Below, one piece after another: positions 43,362 through 52,280 of a stretch of 64,000 bases of DNA (its first letter is position 1; every line of letters begins with the position of its first letter). Below the pieces are notes generated by a model, which saw only the letters and a list, made by a program, of their open reading frames with translations, did not search any database and was not told the origin of the DNA. The stretch comes from Pseudomonas muyukensis (lineage in GTDB: Bacteria > Pseudomonadota > Gammaproteobacteria > Pseudomonadales > Pseudomonadaceae): assembly GCF_019139535.1 (NCBI RefSeq), contig NZ_CP077073.1, positions 4,430,501-4,494,500 of the forward strand, given 5' to 3'. The position numbers and the translations under genes are program-made.

Positions 43362-43371
43362 TTGTATACAA
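43362..43371. promoter_or_regulatory. Operator-like palindrome TTGTATACAA (NCS1 permease/racemase)
   Basis: This is an identical copy of the boxes before puuE and gcl, 157 bases upstream of the chosen permease start. It links this distant transcription unit to the purine regulon. A shorter TGTATACA core occurs at 43101-43108. Confidence 0.55.
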
Positions 43372-43527
43372 ATTAAGCGAAACATAAATACACAAGAACC
43401 CGCAGCGTCGCCCCAGCGGCGACCGTTGCGCCCAGAACCCAGTGATGCCAACGCCTGCACCGACGAGATGGCGAGCCCGTGCGCCAGCGCCCGCTCATCG
43501 CAGTCACGCGCATCAGGAGCCGCCGGA

Positions 43528-45063
43528 ATGAGTAGCAGCCTCCCCCTTGCCCCTGAACTTTCCGTTGCCAGCACCAGCCCTTCCAGCACCACCCTCGAAG
43601 GCCATCCGGCCGACCTCGAGCTGAGCCCGCGCCTGCACAACCGCGACCTGGCCCCGACCAAGCTCGCCGGACGCCGCTGGGGGGGCTACAGCATCTTCGC
43701 GCTATGGACCAACGACGTGCACAACATCGCCAACTACTCCTTCGCCATGGGGCTGTTCGCCCTTGGCCTGGGCGGCTGGCAGATCCTCCTGTCGCTGGCG
43801 ATCGGCGCGGCGCTGGTGTACTTCTTCATGAACCTGTCCGGCTACATGGGCCAGAAGACCGGGGTCCCCTTCCCGGTGATCAGCCGCATCGCCTTCGGCA
43901 TCCATGGCGCGCAGCTGCCGGCGCTGATCCGCGCGGTGATCGCCATCGCCTGGTTCGGCATCCAGACCTACCTGGCCTCGGTGGTGCTGCGGGTGCTGCT
44001 CAGCGCGGTGTGGCCGCAGGTAGCGGCCTACGACCAGGACAGCATCCTCGGCCTGTCGAGCCTGGGCTGGGCGTGCTTCGTGGCGATCTGGCTGGTGCAG
44101 TTGGTGATCCTCGCCTACGGCATGGAGATGGTGCGCCGCTACGAGGCCTTCGCCGGCCCGGTGATCCTGCTGACCGTGGCGAGCCTGGCGGTGTTCATGT
44201 ACTTCAAGGCCGACGCGCGCATCGCCTGGTCGGTGGCGGCACCGCTGAGCGGCTACGAGATGTGGCGCAACATCTTCGCCGGCGGCGCCCTGTGGCTGGC
44301 GATCTACGGCACCCTGGTGCTGAACTTCTGCGACTTCGCCCGCAGCGCGCCATGCCGCAAGACCATCCGCGTCGGCAACTTCTGGGGCCTGCCGGTGAAC
44401 ATCCTGGTGTTCGCCGCGATCACCGTGGTGCTGTGCGGCGCGCAGTTCCAGATCAACGGCCAGATCATCGACAGCCCAACCCAGATCGTCGCCAGTATCC
44501 CCAACACCGCGTTCCTGGTGCTGGGCTGCCTGGCCTTCCTGATCGTCACCGTGGCGGTGAACATCATGGCCAACTTCGTCGCCCCGGCCTTCGTGCTCAG
44601 CAACCTGGCGCCACGCCACCTGAACTTCCGCCGCGCCGGGCTGATCAGCGCGACGCTGGCCGTGGTGATCCTGCCGTGGAACCTCTATAACAGCCCCTTG
44701 GTGATCGTGTACTTCCTCTCCGGCCTGGGCGCCCTGCTCGGCCCGCTGTACGGCGTGATCATGGCCGACTACTGGCTGCTGCGTAAGGGCCGCATCAACG
44801 TTCCGCAGCTGTACAGCGAACACCCCGCCGGCGCCTACCACTATAGCCGCGGCATCAACCTGCGCGCGGTGGCGGCGTTCATCCCCGCCGCGCTGCTGGC
44901 CATCGTCCTGGCCCTGGTGCCCAACTTCCACAGCGTCGCGCCGTTCTCCTGGCTGATCGGTGCCGGCATCGCCGCCGCCGTGTACCTGCTGGTCGCTCCG
45001 CGCCACGGCCACTACCACGACGTCAGCGGCGAATGCATCGCCGTCGACCACAGCAGCCATTGA
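43528..45063 (+). CDS. NCS1-family allantoin/hydantoin/nucleobase permease
   Basis: The 511-residue protein has twelve membrane helices and the NCS1 features LHNRDLAPTKLAGRRWGGYSIF at about residues 36-58 and WTNDVHNIANYSFAMGLF just after, followed by PVISRIAFGIHGAQLPALIRA. ATG 43528 is chosen; upstream codons lack family similarity. It is followed 17 bases later by a hydantoin/allantoin racemase gene. With the shared operator, allantoin or a related ureide is the most likely substrate, but hydantoin or cytosine cannot be excluded. Confidence 0.87.
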   Translation: MSSSLPLAPELSVASTSPSSTTLEGHPADLELSPRLHNRDLAPTKLAGRRWGGYSIFALWTNDVHNIANYSFAMGLFALGLGGWQILLSLAIGAALVYFFMNLSGYMGQKTGVPFPVISRIAFGIHGAQLPALIRAVIAIAWFGIQTYLASVVLRVLLSAVWPQVAAYDQDSILGLSSLGWACFVAIWLVQLVILAYGMEMVRRYEAFAGPVILLTVASLAVFMYFKADARIAWSVAAPLSGYEMWRNIFAGGALWLAIYGTLVLNFCDFARSAPCRKTIRVGNFWGLPVNILVFAAITVVLCGAQFQINGQIIDSPTQIVASIPNTAFLVLGCLAFLIVTVAVNIMANFVAPAFVLSNLAPRHLNFRRAGLISATLAVVILPWNLYNSPLVIVYFLSGLGALLGPLYGVIMADYWLLRKGRINVPQLYSEHPAGAYHYSRGINLRAVAAFIPAALLAIVLALVPNFHSVAPFSWLIGAGIAAAVYLLVAPRHGHYHDVSGECIAVDHSSH

Positions 45064-45080
45064 TTTCAAGGAGATCCGCC

Positions 45081-45809
45081 ATGCGTATCCTGATCGCCAA
45101 CGTCAACACCACCAGCGCCATCACCGAGGCCATCGCCGAGCAAGCGCGCAGCGTCGCCGCCCCGGGCACCGAGATCGTCGGCCTGACCCCCTGGTTCGGC
45201 GCCGAATCGGTGGAGGGCAATTTCGAGAGCTACCTGGCCGCCATCGCCGTGATGGACCGGGTGCTGGCCTACGACCAGCCCTATGACGCGGTCATCCAGG
45301 CCGGCTACGGCGAGCATGGCCGGGAGGGTTTGCAGGAACTGCTGAACGTGCCGGTGGTGGACATCACCGACGCCGCCGCCAGCACCGCGATGTACCTGGG
45401 CCATGCCTATTCGGTGGTCACCACCCTGGATCGCACGGTGCCGCTGATCGAGGACCGCCTGAAGCTGTCCGGCCTGTACCAGCGCTGCGCTTCGGTACGC
45501 GCCAGTGGCCTGGCGGTTCTGGAGCTCGAACAAGACCCGCAACGCGCGGTGCAGGCCATCGTCGAGCAAGCCGAGCGCGCGGTACGCGAGGACAAGGCCG
45601 AGGTGATCTGCCTGGGCTGCGGCGGCATGGCCGGGCTCGATGAGCAGATCCGCCAGCGCACCGGGGTGCCGGTGGTGGATGGGGTGAGTGCGGCGGTGAC
45701 CATCGCCGAGTCGCTGGTGCGCCTGGGCCTGAGCACCTCCAAGGTGCGCACCTATGCCACGCCGCGGGCGAAGCAGGTGCTGGGCTGGCCGATGCGCTTC
45801 GGCCGCTGA
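45081..45809 (+). CDS. Asp/Glu/hydantoin racemase family protein (possible allantoin racemase)
   Basis: The 242-residue protein starts MRILIANVNTTSAITEAIAEQA, typical of the hydantoin/allantoin racemase family, and carries the second active-site cysteine in CLGCGGMAG (residues 177-185). At the usual place of the first cysteine (ACFGDPG-like) it reads AGYGEHG (residues 74-80), so one of the two expected catalytic cysteines seems absent. Either the chemistry differs or substrate specificity has shifted. It forms an operon with the permease. Racemising (R)-allantoin for PuuE is an attractive but unproven role. Confidence 0.8.
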   Translation: MRILIANVNTTSAITEAIAEQARSVAAPGTEIVGLTPWFGAESVEGNFESYLAAIAVMDRVLAYDQPYDAVIQAGYGEHGREGLQELLNVPVVDITDAAASTAMYLGHAYSVVTTLDRTVPLIEDRLKLSGLYQRCASVRASGLAVLELEQDPQRAVQAIVEQAERAVREDKAEVICLGCGGMAGLDEQIRQRTGVPVVDGVSAAVTIAESLVRLGLSTSKVRTYATPRAKQVLGWPMRFGR

Positions 45810-45827
45810 GCCCTTTGGCGCGGTCCC

Positions 45828-46210
45828 TGTGGCAGCGGACGTGCCCGCGAACAGCGGTGCCTGCTTCGCCAGCAAGGCTGGCTCCTACAGGTACTGCAGG
45901 CCGTAACCGTTGTAGGAGCCGGCCTTGCCGGCGAACACCGGCGTTGCCGGTGCCATCCACCGCGTCGCCTGGTTCGCCAGCAAGCTGGCTCCTACAGGGA
46001 TTGCAGGCCGTAACGTTGTAGGCGCCGGCTTGCCGGCGAACACCGGCGTTGCCGGTGCCATCCTCCGCGTCGCCTGGTTCGCCAGCAAGCGGCTCCTACA
46101 GGGATTGCAGGCGGTAACGTTGTAGGAGCCGGCCTTGCCGGCGAACACCGGCGCTGCCGGTGCCATCCTCCGCGGTGCCTGGTTCGCCAGCAAGGCTGGC
46201 TCCTACAGCA
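45828..46210. repeat. Tandem array of REP pairs (~105-bp unit)
   Basis: Three consecutive units begin at about 45911, 46016 and 46120, preceded by a partial one. Each holds tgtaggagccggccttgccggcgaacacc and its facing partner gcctggttcgccagcaag...ggctcctacag. The array fills the 441-base gap between convergent genes; no gene is present. Confidence 0.85.
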
Positions 46211-46250
46211 GGTGCGCATGGTTTGAGGGGCCTGGGGCAGGCCCGCGCAC

Positions 46251-47444
46251 TCAGCGCAACAACGTCGCCAGCCGCTCGGCGCTGCCGCAGGCCAGGGTGA
46301 ACCCCAGGGCGCCATGCCCCAGGTTCAGCCATAGGTTGCGGTAGCCCGTGGCGCCGACGATCGGCACGCCGCTCGGCGTCGCCGGGCGCATCCCCGCCCA
46401 CTCCACCGCCTGCTGGTAGTCGGCGGCCTGGGGCAGCGTCTCCCAGGCCAGCCGGCGCATGCTCCTGAGCCGGCCGGCATCGACCGACTCGTCATAGCCG
46501 ACGATGTCGACCATCGCCGCCACCCGCAGCTGGTCATCCAACCTGGCGTAGACAATCTTGCGCTCGTAGTCGGTGAGGCTGACCTCGGGTGCTTCGTGGC
46601 TGGCGCCAATCGGCGCGGTGAGGCTGTAGCCCTTGAGCGGATACACCGGCAGCTTGAGCCCCGGCAGGGCCAGGCCGGCGCTGCGGTGCCCGGCGCAAAG
46701 CACCAGGCGTTGCACCGCCAGGCGCTGCTGGCCCAGCTGCAGCGCGACCACGCGTTGATCCTGCGCGACCAGCCGTGTCACCGGCTGGCCCACGTGCATC
46801 CGGCAGCGCCCCGAGGCCTGCAGGCGCTCGGCCAGGCGCAGGCAGAAACGGTGGCAATCGGCAACCTCCTCGGCGGCGGTGAACACCCCGCCGACGAAAG
46901 GCGCCTGAGCCAGCGCCGGGTCGAGCCCGCGCACCGCCACGGCATCCAGCACCTGTTGGCTGTCGGGGTCGAGCAGTTGGGCGCGAGCCTGGGCAAAGGC
47001 GCCTTGCGTGCGAAAGGCCACGAGCTTGCCGTTGCGCCGCCAGGCGAAGCCGTCGAGGCCGTCCTCTTCGCGCCAGCGCTGCAACACCACCTGGCTGTGC
47101 AGGGCAAGGTTCAGCAGTTGCGCCGTGTGACGGCGATTGACCGAGCGCCGGCAAGCCAACAGGAAGGCCGCCAGCCAGCGCCACTGCGCCGGGTCCAGGC
47201 GCAGGCGCAAGCGCAGCGGCGAGTCGCCGCGCAGCAGCCAGCCGAGGGCCTGCCAGGGCACCCCGGCATCCGCCAGCGGCGCTACGTAACGATAGGAAAG
47301 TTGCCCGCCATTGGCGAAGCTGGTGGCGCTGGCCACGCTGTCGCGGGCCTCGACCAGGTCGACCTGCCAGCCGTCACGCACCAGTGCGTAGGCCGTAGCC
47401 AGGCCAACCACGCCGCCGCCGATCACTGTTACCTGCCGGTTCAT
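46251..47444 (-). CDS. DadA-like FAD-dependent D-amino-acid dehydrogenase
   Basis: The 397-residue protein has the N-terminal FAD dinucleotide-binding motif VTVIGGGVVGLATAYAL, a SFANGGQLSY block near residue 45 as in DadA, and the C-terminal GMRPATPSGVPIVGATGYRNLWLNLGHGALGFTLA FAD-closing region. The family oxidises D-amino acids to keto acids and ammonia, passing electrons to the membrane. It is a stand-alone gene with no adjacent alanine racemase, so its substrate is uncertain. Confidence 0.87.
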   Translation of the reverse strand: MNRQVTVIGGGVVGLATAYALVRDGWQVDLVEARDSVASATSFANGGQLSYRYVAPLADAGVPWQALGWLLRGDSPLRLRLRLDPAQWRWLAAFLLACRRSVNRRHTAQLLNLALHSQVVLQRWREEDGLDGFAWRRNGKLVAFRTQGAFAQARAQLLDPDSQQVLDAVAVRGLDPALAQAPFVGGVFTAAEEVADCHRFCLRLAERLQASGRCRMHVGQPVTRLVAQDQRVVALQLGQQRLAVQRLVLCAGHRSAGLALPGLKLPVYPLKGYSLTAPIGASHEAPEVSLTDYERKIVYARLDDQLRVAAMVDIVGYDESVDAGRLRSMRRLAWETLPQAADYQQAVEWAGMRPATPSGVPIVGATGYRNLWLNLGHGALGFTLACGSAERLATLLR

Positions 47445-47640
47445 CCCTGCCTTCCTGTCCTGGGCGTCAGCAGCGACAGTAGCAGCAACCGCAGCAAGAC
47501 GACATTGCCCCGCGGCCGAAGCCGCAGGGCATCCTTGTCGTGATCGCCATCCATGGCGGGGTCGTCCGTGACTACGCGTGCCGTTCCGTGGACAGGCTCA
47601 AGGTTAGCGTGCCTGTGTTGCCGAATTGTTGCGTGGCGGA

Positions 47641-47979
47641 TCAGTCGTCGCGGGTCAGCACTTCGAGCAGTTCGATCTCGAAGGTCAGGTCCGAATCAGG
47701 CGGGATCGCGCCCACGCTGCGTTCGCCATAGCCCAGGTGCGCCGGCACCAGCAGCTTGCGCTTGCCGCCGACGCGCATGCCCATCAGGCCCTGGTCCCAC
47801 CCCTTGATCACCCGGCCGGTGCCGATCACGCACTGGAACGGCTTGCCGCGCGCCCACGACGAGTCGAACTCGCTGCCGTCGGCCAGGGTACCGCGGTACT
47901 GGGTGGTGATCAGCGCGCCCTTGACCACGGTCTTGCCGTCGCCTTGCTGGAGATCGATGACTTGCAGCTCACTGCTCAT
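47641..47979 (-). CDS. FKBP-type peptidyl-prolyl isomerase
   Basis: The 112-residue single-domain FKBP has the active-site pattern DGSEFDSSWARGKPF, VIKGWDQGLMGMRVGGKRKL and PAHLGYGE. No signal peptide is present, so it acts in the cytoplasm. FKBPs speed proline cis-trans isomerisation and can act as chaperones. It is monocistronic. Confidence 0.93.
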   Translation of the reverse strand: MSSELQVIDLQQGDGKTVVKGALITTQYRGTLADGSEFDSSWARGKPFQCVIGTGRVIKGWDQGLMGMRVGGKRKLLVPAHLGYGERSVGAIPPDSDLTFEIELLEVLTRDD

Positions 47980-48054
47980 GGCAGGTTCCTCGAAGCGGTT
48001 TTTCAGTGGCCGCCGTTTTCTCAGGAATGTCGTGGTTTGGCAAGGCGGGCAGGC

Positions 48055-48468
48055 TCAGGACGGGGCGAATTGATCGAACACCTGCTGGCCGGTGAGGTTC
48101 TCGGTCTGGTTGCTGAAGCAATACCAGGTGGGTTTTTCGTCGATGAAGATCTGTTCGGTGAAGGTCCAGGTTTGTTCACCATCCAGCACACCGACCGGGA
48201 CCACGCACATGCCGGTTGCCTTCAGGCGGTAGAACAGGTGCGTGCCGCACTTGGCGCAGAAGCCGCGCTCAGCCCAGGCGGATGAGTCGTAGACGCTGGG
48301 CGCGGGGCCTTCGATCTCCGGGGGTTGGCTGCACTGCACCGCCAGTAGCGGGCCGCCGGTCCACTTGCGGCACATGCTGCAGTGACAGGCGCTGACGTGG
48401 GTGTTTTCCAGGGTGAGTTTCAGGTGGGTGGCCTTGCACAGGCAGGTGCCTTGTTTTTCCAGGGGCAT
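48055..48468 (-). CDS. GFA-family (glutathione-dependent formaldehyde-activating-like) zinc protein
   Basis: The 137-residue protein has the zinc-binding cysteines of the GFA fold: CLC at residues 9-11, CHCSMC near 29-34 and CAKCGTHL near 73-80. ATG 48468 follows AAGGAG by several bases; a longer reading continues back through the hexanucleotide array and is not credible. The chemistry of most GFA-family proteins is not established; some act on glutathione adducts. Its 5' leader region contains 16 GGATCT copies starting about 54 bases upstream. Confidence 0.88.
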   Translation of the reverse strand: MPLEKQGTCLCKATHLKLTLENTHVSACHCSMCRKWTGGPLLAVQCSQPPEIEGPAPSVYDSSAWAERGFCAKCGTHLFYRLKATGMCVVPVGVLDGEQTWTFTEQIFIDEKPTWYCFSNQTENLTGQQVFDQFAPS

Positions 48469-48521
48469 TGGGGGGCTCCTTGCTGTTGTTTTTGGGGAGT
48501 TGGAGTATAGGTCGTGGGGGG

Positions 48522-48617
48522 GGATCTGGATCTGGATCTGGATCTGGATCTGGATCTGGATCTGGATCTGGATCTGGATCTGGATCTGGATCTGGATCTG
48601 GATCTGGATCTGGATCT
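48522..48617. repeat. Hexanucleotide array, 16 perfect GGATCT copies
   Basis: The array is 96 bp of uninterrupted GGATCT, lying 54-149 bases upstream of the GFA-family start. The perfect homogeneity suggests recent slippage, so the length likely varies between strains. Confidence 0.97.
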
Positions 48618-48660
48618 GCAGTGATTGTTTTGATTTTTTTATGCGCATTCGTAGATGATG

Positions 48661-48914
48661 TCGACATTTAGTCACCCTTTCGCCCTTACGGCGACCTACT
48701 TTTGCACGCGGGCAAAAGTAGGCAAAAACCGCTGGCTCCATTCATCCGGCCCCTACGCTGCGCTCCGGGGTTCCCTCGCTCCGTTCTTGCTCCCGTGGGT
48801 ACCGCGCTGCAGGGCCCATCCTGGGCCCCAGCGCTCGACGGCCATCCATGGCCGTCGCCCCACTACGCAAGAACTCCACTCGGCCTCCTGAAGTCGCAAT
48901 TGGCGGCGCCTGGA
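48661..48914 (+). repeat. Inverted repeat element, left arm
   Basis: This ~254-bp arm begins agtcaccctttcgcccttac and ends cctgaagtcgcaattggcggcgcctg. It matches the right arm at 49178-49440 in opposite orientation at roughly 80% by eye. Related intergenic elements are dispersed in Pseudomonas genomes. Confidence 0.85.
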
Positions 48915-48944
48915 CCATCGCGCGCTTAGAAGCAAAATCAACAG

Positions 48945-49010
48945 CAGATCAAGAGCAGATCAAGAGCAGATCAAGAGCAGATCAAGAGCAGATCAAGAGC
49001 AGATCAAGAG
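48945..49010. repeat. Tandem array, six copies of CAGATCAAGAG
   Basis: Six perfect 11-bp units lie in the spacer between the inverted arms. Confidence 0.95.
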
Positions 49011-49177
49011 CAGAGATATTGGTTTGTTAGTTGGAAATGTGTTGTTTGTTCCGCCACCATCGTGGGGCCACCCGTTCCCACGCTTGGCCGCTTTATCGAG
49101 TTGGCGTGGGAGCGGGCGTGCCCCGTGATGCGATCCGGAGTTCCCACTGATTCAACTAGCGACTAGCTGCGCCAGTG

Positions 49178-49440
49178 CAGGCGCCGCCTGTAACTTCGCG
49201 ACTTCAGGAGGCCGAACGCAGGCCTTGCGTAGGGAGGTGACGGGCATGGATGCCCGTCAAGCGCTGGGGCCCAGGATGGGCCCTACAGCGCGGTCCTCCC
49301 GGGAGCAAGGCCGGAGTGAGGGAACCCCGGAGCGAAGCGTAGGGGCCGGATGAATGGAGCGCAGCGTTTTTTGGTTACTTTTTGTCGCGTTTGACAAAAA
49401 GTGACTCGCCGTAAGGGCGAAAAGGTGACTAAGCGTCGAT
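49178..49440 (-). repeat. Inverted repeat element, right arm
   Basis: The complement reads agtcaccttttcgcccttacggcgag and continues through cattcatccggcccctacgc, as in the left arm. Indels near 49370-49400 (a local ttttttggttactttttgtcgc hairpin) distinguish it. Confidence 0.85.
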
Positions 49441-49484
49441 ATAGCCAATGAATGCGCTTACATCTGTAAATACCCACGCCGACC

Positions 49485-49520
49485 GACTTTGACTTTGACT
49501 TTGACTTTGACTTTGACTTT
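49485..49520. repeat. Tandem array, six copies of GACTTT
   Basis: Six perfect hexamers lie 45 bases beyond the right arm. Together with the GGATCT and 11-bp arrays, each outer or inner edge of the element carries a microsatellite. Confidence 0.95.
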
Positions 49521-49864
49521 CAGAGCGTAGGTTTTAAAAGTTATACGCTAATTCATTGACGATGGCGACGCATACTCACCTTTCGGCCCAACGGCGGCCT
49601 ACTTCTCTCTCTTGGAAAAAAATCAGACCTCCTCACAGGTAATAGCTGACCTAGAAACAACCACCGCCAACACACAAATGACTCTCAACCCACGCCCCCA
49701 TCCCACCCCCCTCGCGCAATAGCTACCCATAGCCCCGCACCTATCCTTTATACGATTTTTGCAAACCGCCATTGGTCGCCACCCCCCCGGATGGATTAAA
49801 GTATCCACCCCCGCCCGGCAACCGCTCCCAGCGCGCCAGGGCCCATCCCCAGGAACCCTCGACG

Positions 49865-50824
<960 letters not shown>

Positions 50825-50827
50825 CCC

Positions 50828-51772
50828 ATGCCCACCGCGCACGTGGCCGAACCCGGCATCCGCATCGGCCTCGCCGAGCTGATCGACATGCGTCACCGCG
50901 TGCGCGAGATCCAGCTGTTCTCGCGCCCCGGCCAGCGCAGCCCGCTGGTCGGCCTGCACCACTCCCGGCTGCGCGGGCGCGGCGTCGACTTCGACCAGGT
51001 GCGCGTGTACCAGGCCGGCGACGACGTGCGCAACATCGACTGGCGCGTCACCGCCCGCACCCAGGAGCCGCACACCAAGCTGTTCCACGAAGAGCGCGAA
51101 CGACCGATCTTCATCATGGTCGAGCAGAGCCAGCGGCTGTTCTTCGGCTCCGGGCTGATGTTCAAGTCGGTGCTCGCCGCCCAGGCCGCGGCGCTGTTTG
51201 GCTGGGCAGCGCTAGGCCACAACGACCGCATCGGCGGCCTGGTGTTCGGCGACAACGACCACCTGGAGATCAAGCCACGGCGCAGCAAGCAGAGCCTGCT
51301 GCAATTGCTCAACCGCCTGGCCAAGGTCAACCAGGCCCTGCACACCGAAGCCGTGCCGCAACCCGACAGCCTCGGCCTGGCCCTGCGCCGGGCGCGCGAA
51401 GTGCTGCGCCCAGGCAGCCTGGCCATCGTCATCTGCGACGAACGCGCCCTCAGCGCCAGCGTCGAGCAGCACCTGGCGATGCTCTCGCGCCATTGCGACG
51501 TGCTGCTGATGCCGGTCAGCGACCCCCTCGACCACGCCCTGCCCGCCGCCGGCCTGCTGCGCTTCGCCCAGCGCAGCGCGCAGTTGGAGCTCGACACCCT
51601 CGACGCCAACCTGCGCCAGGCCTACCGCCAGCAAGCCGAGGCGCGCATCGAGCGCTGGGAGCTGCTGGCGCAGAAGCTGCGCGTGGTGCTGATGCCGCTG
51701 AGCACCCAGAGCGACATGATCGAACAACTGCGCGAGTACCTGAACGCGCAACGCCCACGGAACGCATCATGA
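50828..51772 (+). CDS. DUF58 domain protein
   Basis: The 314-residue protein contains the DUF58 signature LRGRGVDFDQVRVYQAGDDVRNIDWRVTART near residues 49-78, followed by a vWA-like domain (FIMVEQSQRLFFGS). DUF58 proteins always accompany MoxR ATPases and are probable MoxR partners or adaptors. It lies between moxR and the DUF4381 gene with 3- and 13-base gaps. Confidence 0.92.
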   Translation: MPTAHVAEPGIRIGLAELIDMRHRVREIQLFSRPGQRSPLVGLHHSRLRGRGVDFDQVRVYQAGDDVRNIDWRVTARTQEPHTKLFHEERERPIFIMVEQSQRLFFGSGLMFKSVLAAQAAALFGWAALGHNDRIGGLVFGDNDHLEIKPRRSKQSLLQLLNRLAKVNQALHTEAVPQPDSLGLALRRAREVLRPGSLAIVICDERALSASVEQHLAMLSRHCDVLLMPVSDPLDHALPAAGLLRFAQRSAQLELDTLDANLRQAYRQQAEARIERWELLAQKLRVVLMPLSTQSDMIEQLREYLNAQRPRNAS

Positions 51773-51785
51773 AGGGCGGCCAGCG

Positions 51786-52280
51786 ATGAACCCGCTCGAC
51801 CAGTTGCAGCCGCTGATCGCCCCGCAGGCAATCAGCCTGTGGCCACCTGCTCCGGGCTGGTGGCTGCTGCTCGCCCTGCTGCCGTTGCTCGGCTGGGGCC
51901 TGTGGCGCCTGCGCCACTGGCGCCCACGCAAGGCCCGGGTGGTGCGCGCCGAACAGCCCCTGGACCCGGTGCGCGTCGAAGCCCTGGCCGAGCTCGCCCG
52001 GCTGCCACGCCCTTACGATGGCGCCCCGGCCGGCGCCTGGCTGCAGCAGATCAACGCCTTGCTCAAGCGCTTGTGCCGCAACCACTACCCCGGCGCCAAC
52101 AGCCACACCCTCAATGGCCGCCAGTGGCTGGCGTTTCTCGACAACCGCTGCCCGGCCGCCGGTCTGACCCGCTGGATGGTGCTGGTCGAAGGCGCCTACA
52201 AGCCCGAGTGCAAGCTCGACGACAAGGCCATCGCCGGGCTTGCCCAGGCGGTCGACACCTGGATCCGCAAGCATGTTTGA
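51786..52280 (+). CDS. DUF4381 membrane protein
   Basis: The 164-residue protein has one clear N-terminal membrane segment (WWLLLALLPLLGWGLWRL, about residues 23-40) and a cytoplasmic helical domain. This is the DUF4381 gene normally placed between DUF58 and batA. It overlaps batA by eight bases. It probably anchors or links the Bat complex; no enzymatic motif is seen. Confidence 0.9.
   Translation: MNPLDQLQPLIAPQAISLWPPAPGWWLLLALLPLLGWGLWRLRHWRPRKARVVRAEQPLDPVRVEALAELARLPRPYDGAPAGAWLQQINALLKRLCRNHYPGANSHTLNGRQWLAFLDNRCPAAGLTRWMVLVEGAYKPECKLDDKAIAGLAQAVDTWIRKHV

Larger units (their letters stand above)
42942..43527. other. Long upstream region of the NCS1 permease gene
   Basis: The 586-base gap begins with a REP-like pair (about 42981-43072) and becomes strongly AT-rich. 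It holds a TGTATACA core at 43101-43108, a sigma-54-like element at 43331-43344 and a full TTGTATACAA box at 43362-43371. No gene is seen. Confidence 0.55.
48469..49864. other. Gene-poor, repeat-rich region
   Basis: About 1.4 kb shows no supported gene. It contains the GGATCT array, an inverted repeat pair with a spacer, the 11-bp and 6-bp tandem arrays listed separately, and a decayed partial third copy of the inverted-repeat arm at about 49567-49610. Small frames inside the arms encode the Arg/Pro-rich 'hypothetical' peptides often annotated in Pseudomonas, which I regard as repeat translations. Confidence 0.7.

Noticed and set aside
43318..43527. 70-residue N-terminal extension of the NCS1 permease
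   Set aside because: The extension covers the operator palindrome, is AT-rich and lacks permease similarity; the start at 43528 fits the family.
48401..48741. Frames encoding IWIWIW, GSGSGS or DPDPDP peptides and the long extension of the GFA gene
   Set aside because: All are readings of the GGATCT array. The GFA-family homology begins only at the ATG at 48468.
48702..48929. Arg/Pro-rich small proteins in the inverted-repeat arms
   Set aside because: Similar peptides occur in several frames and in both arms in opposite orientations, which fits repeat translation rather than genes.
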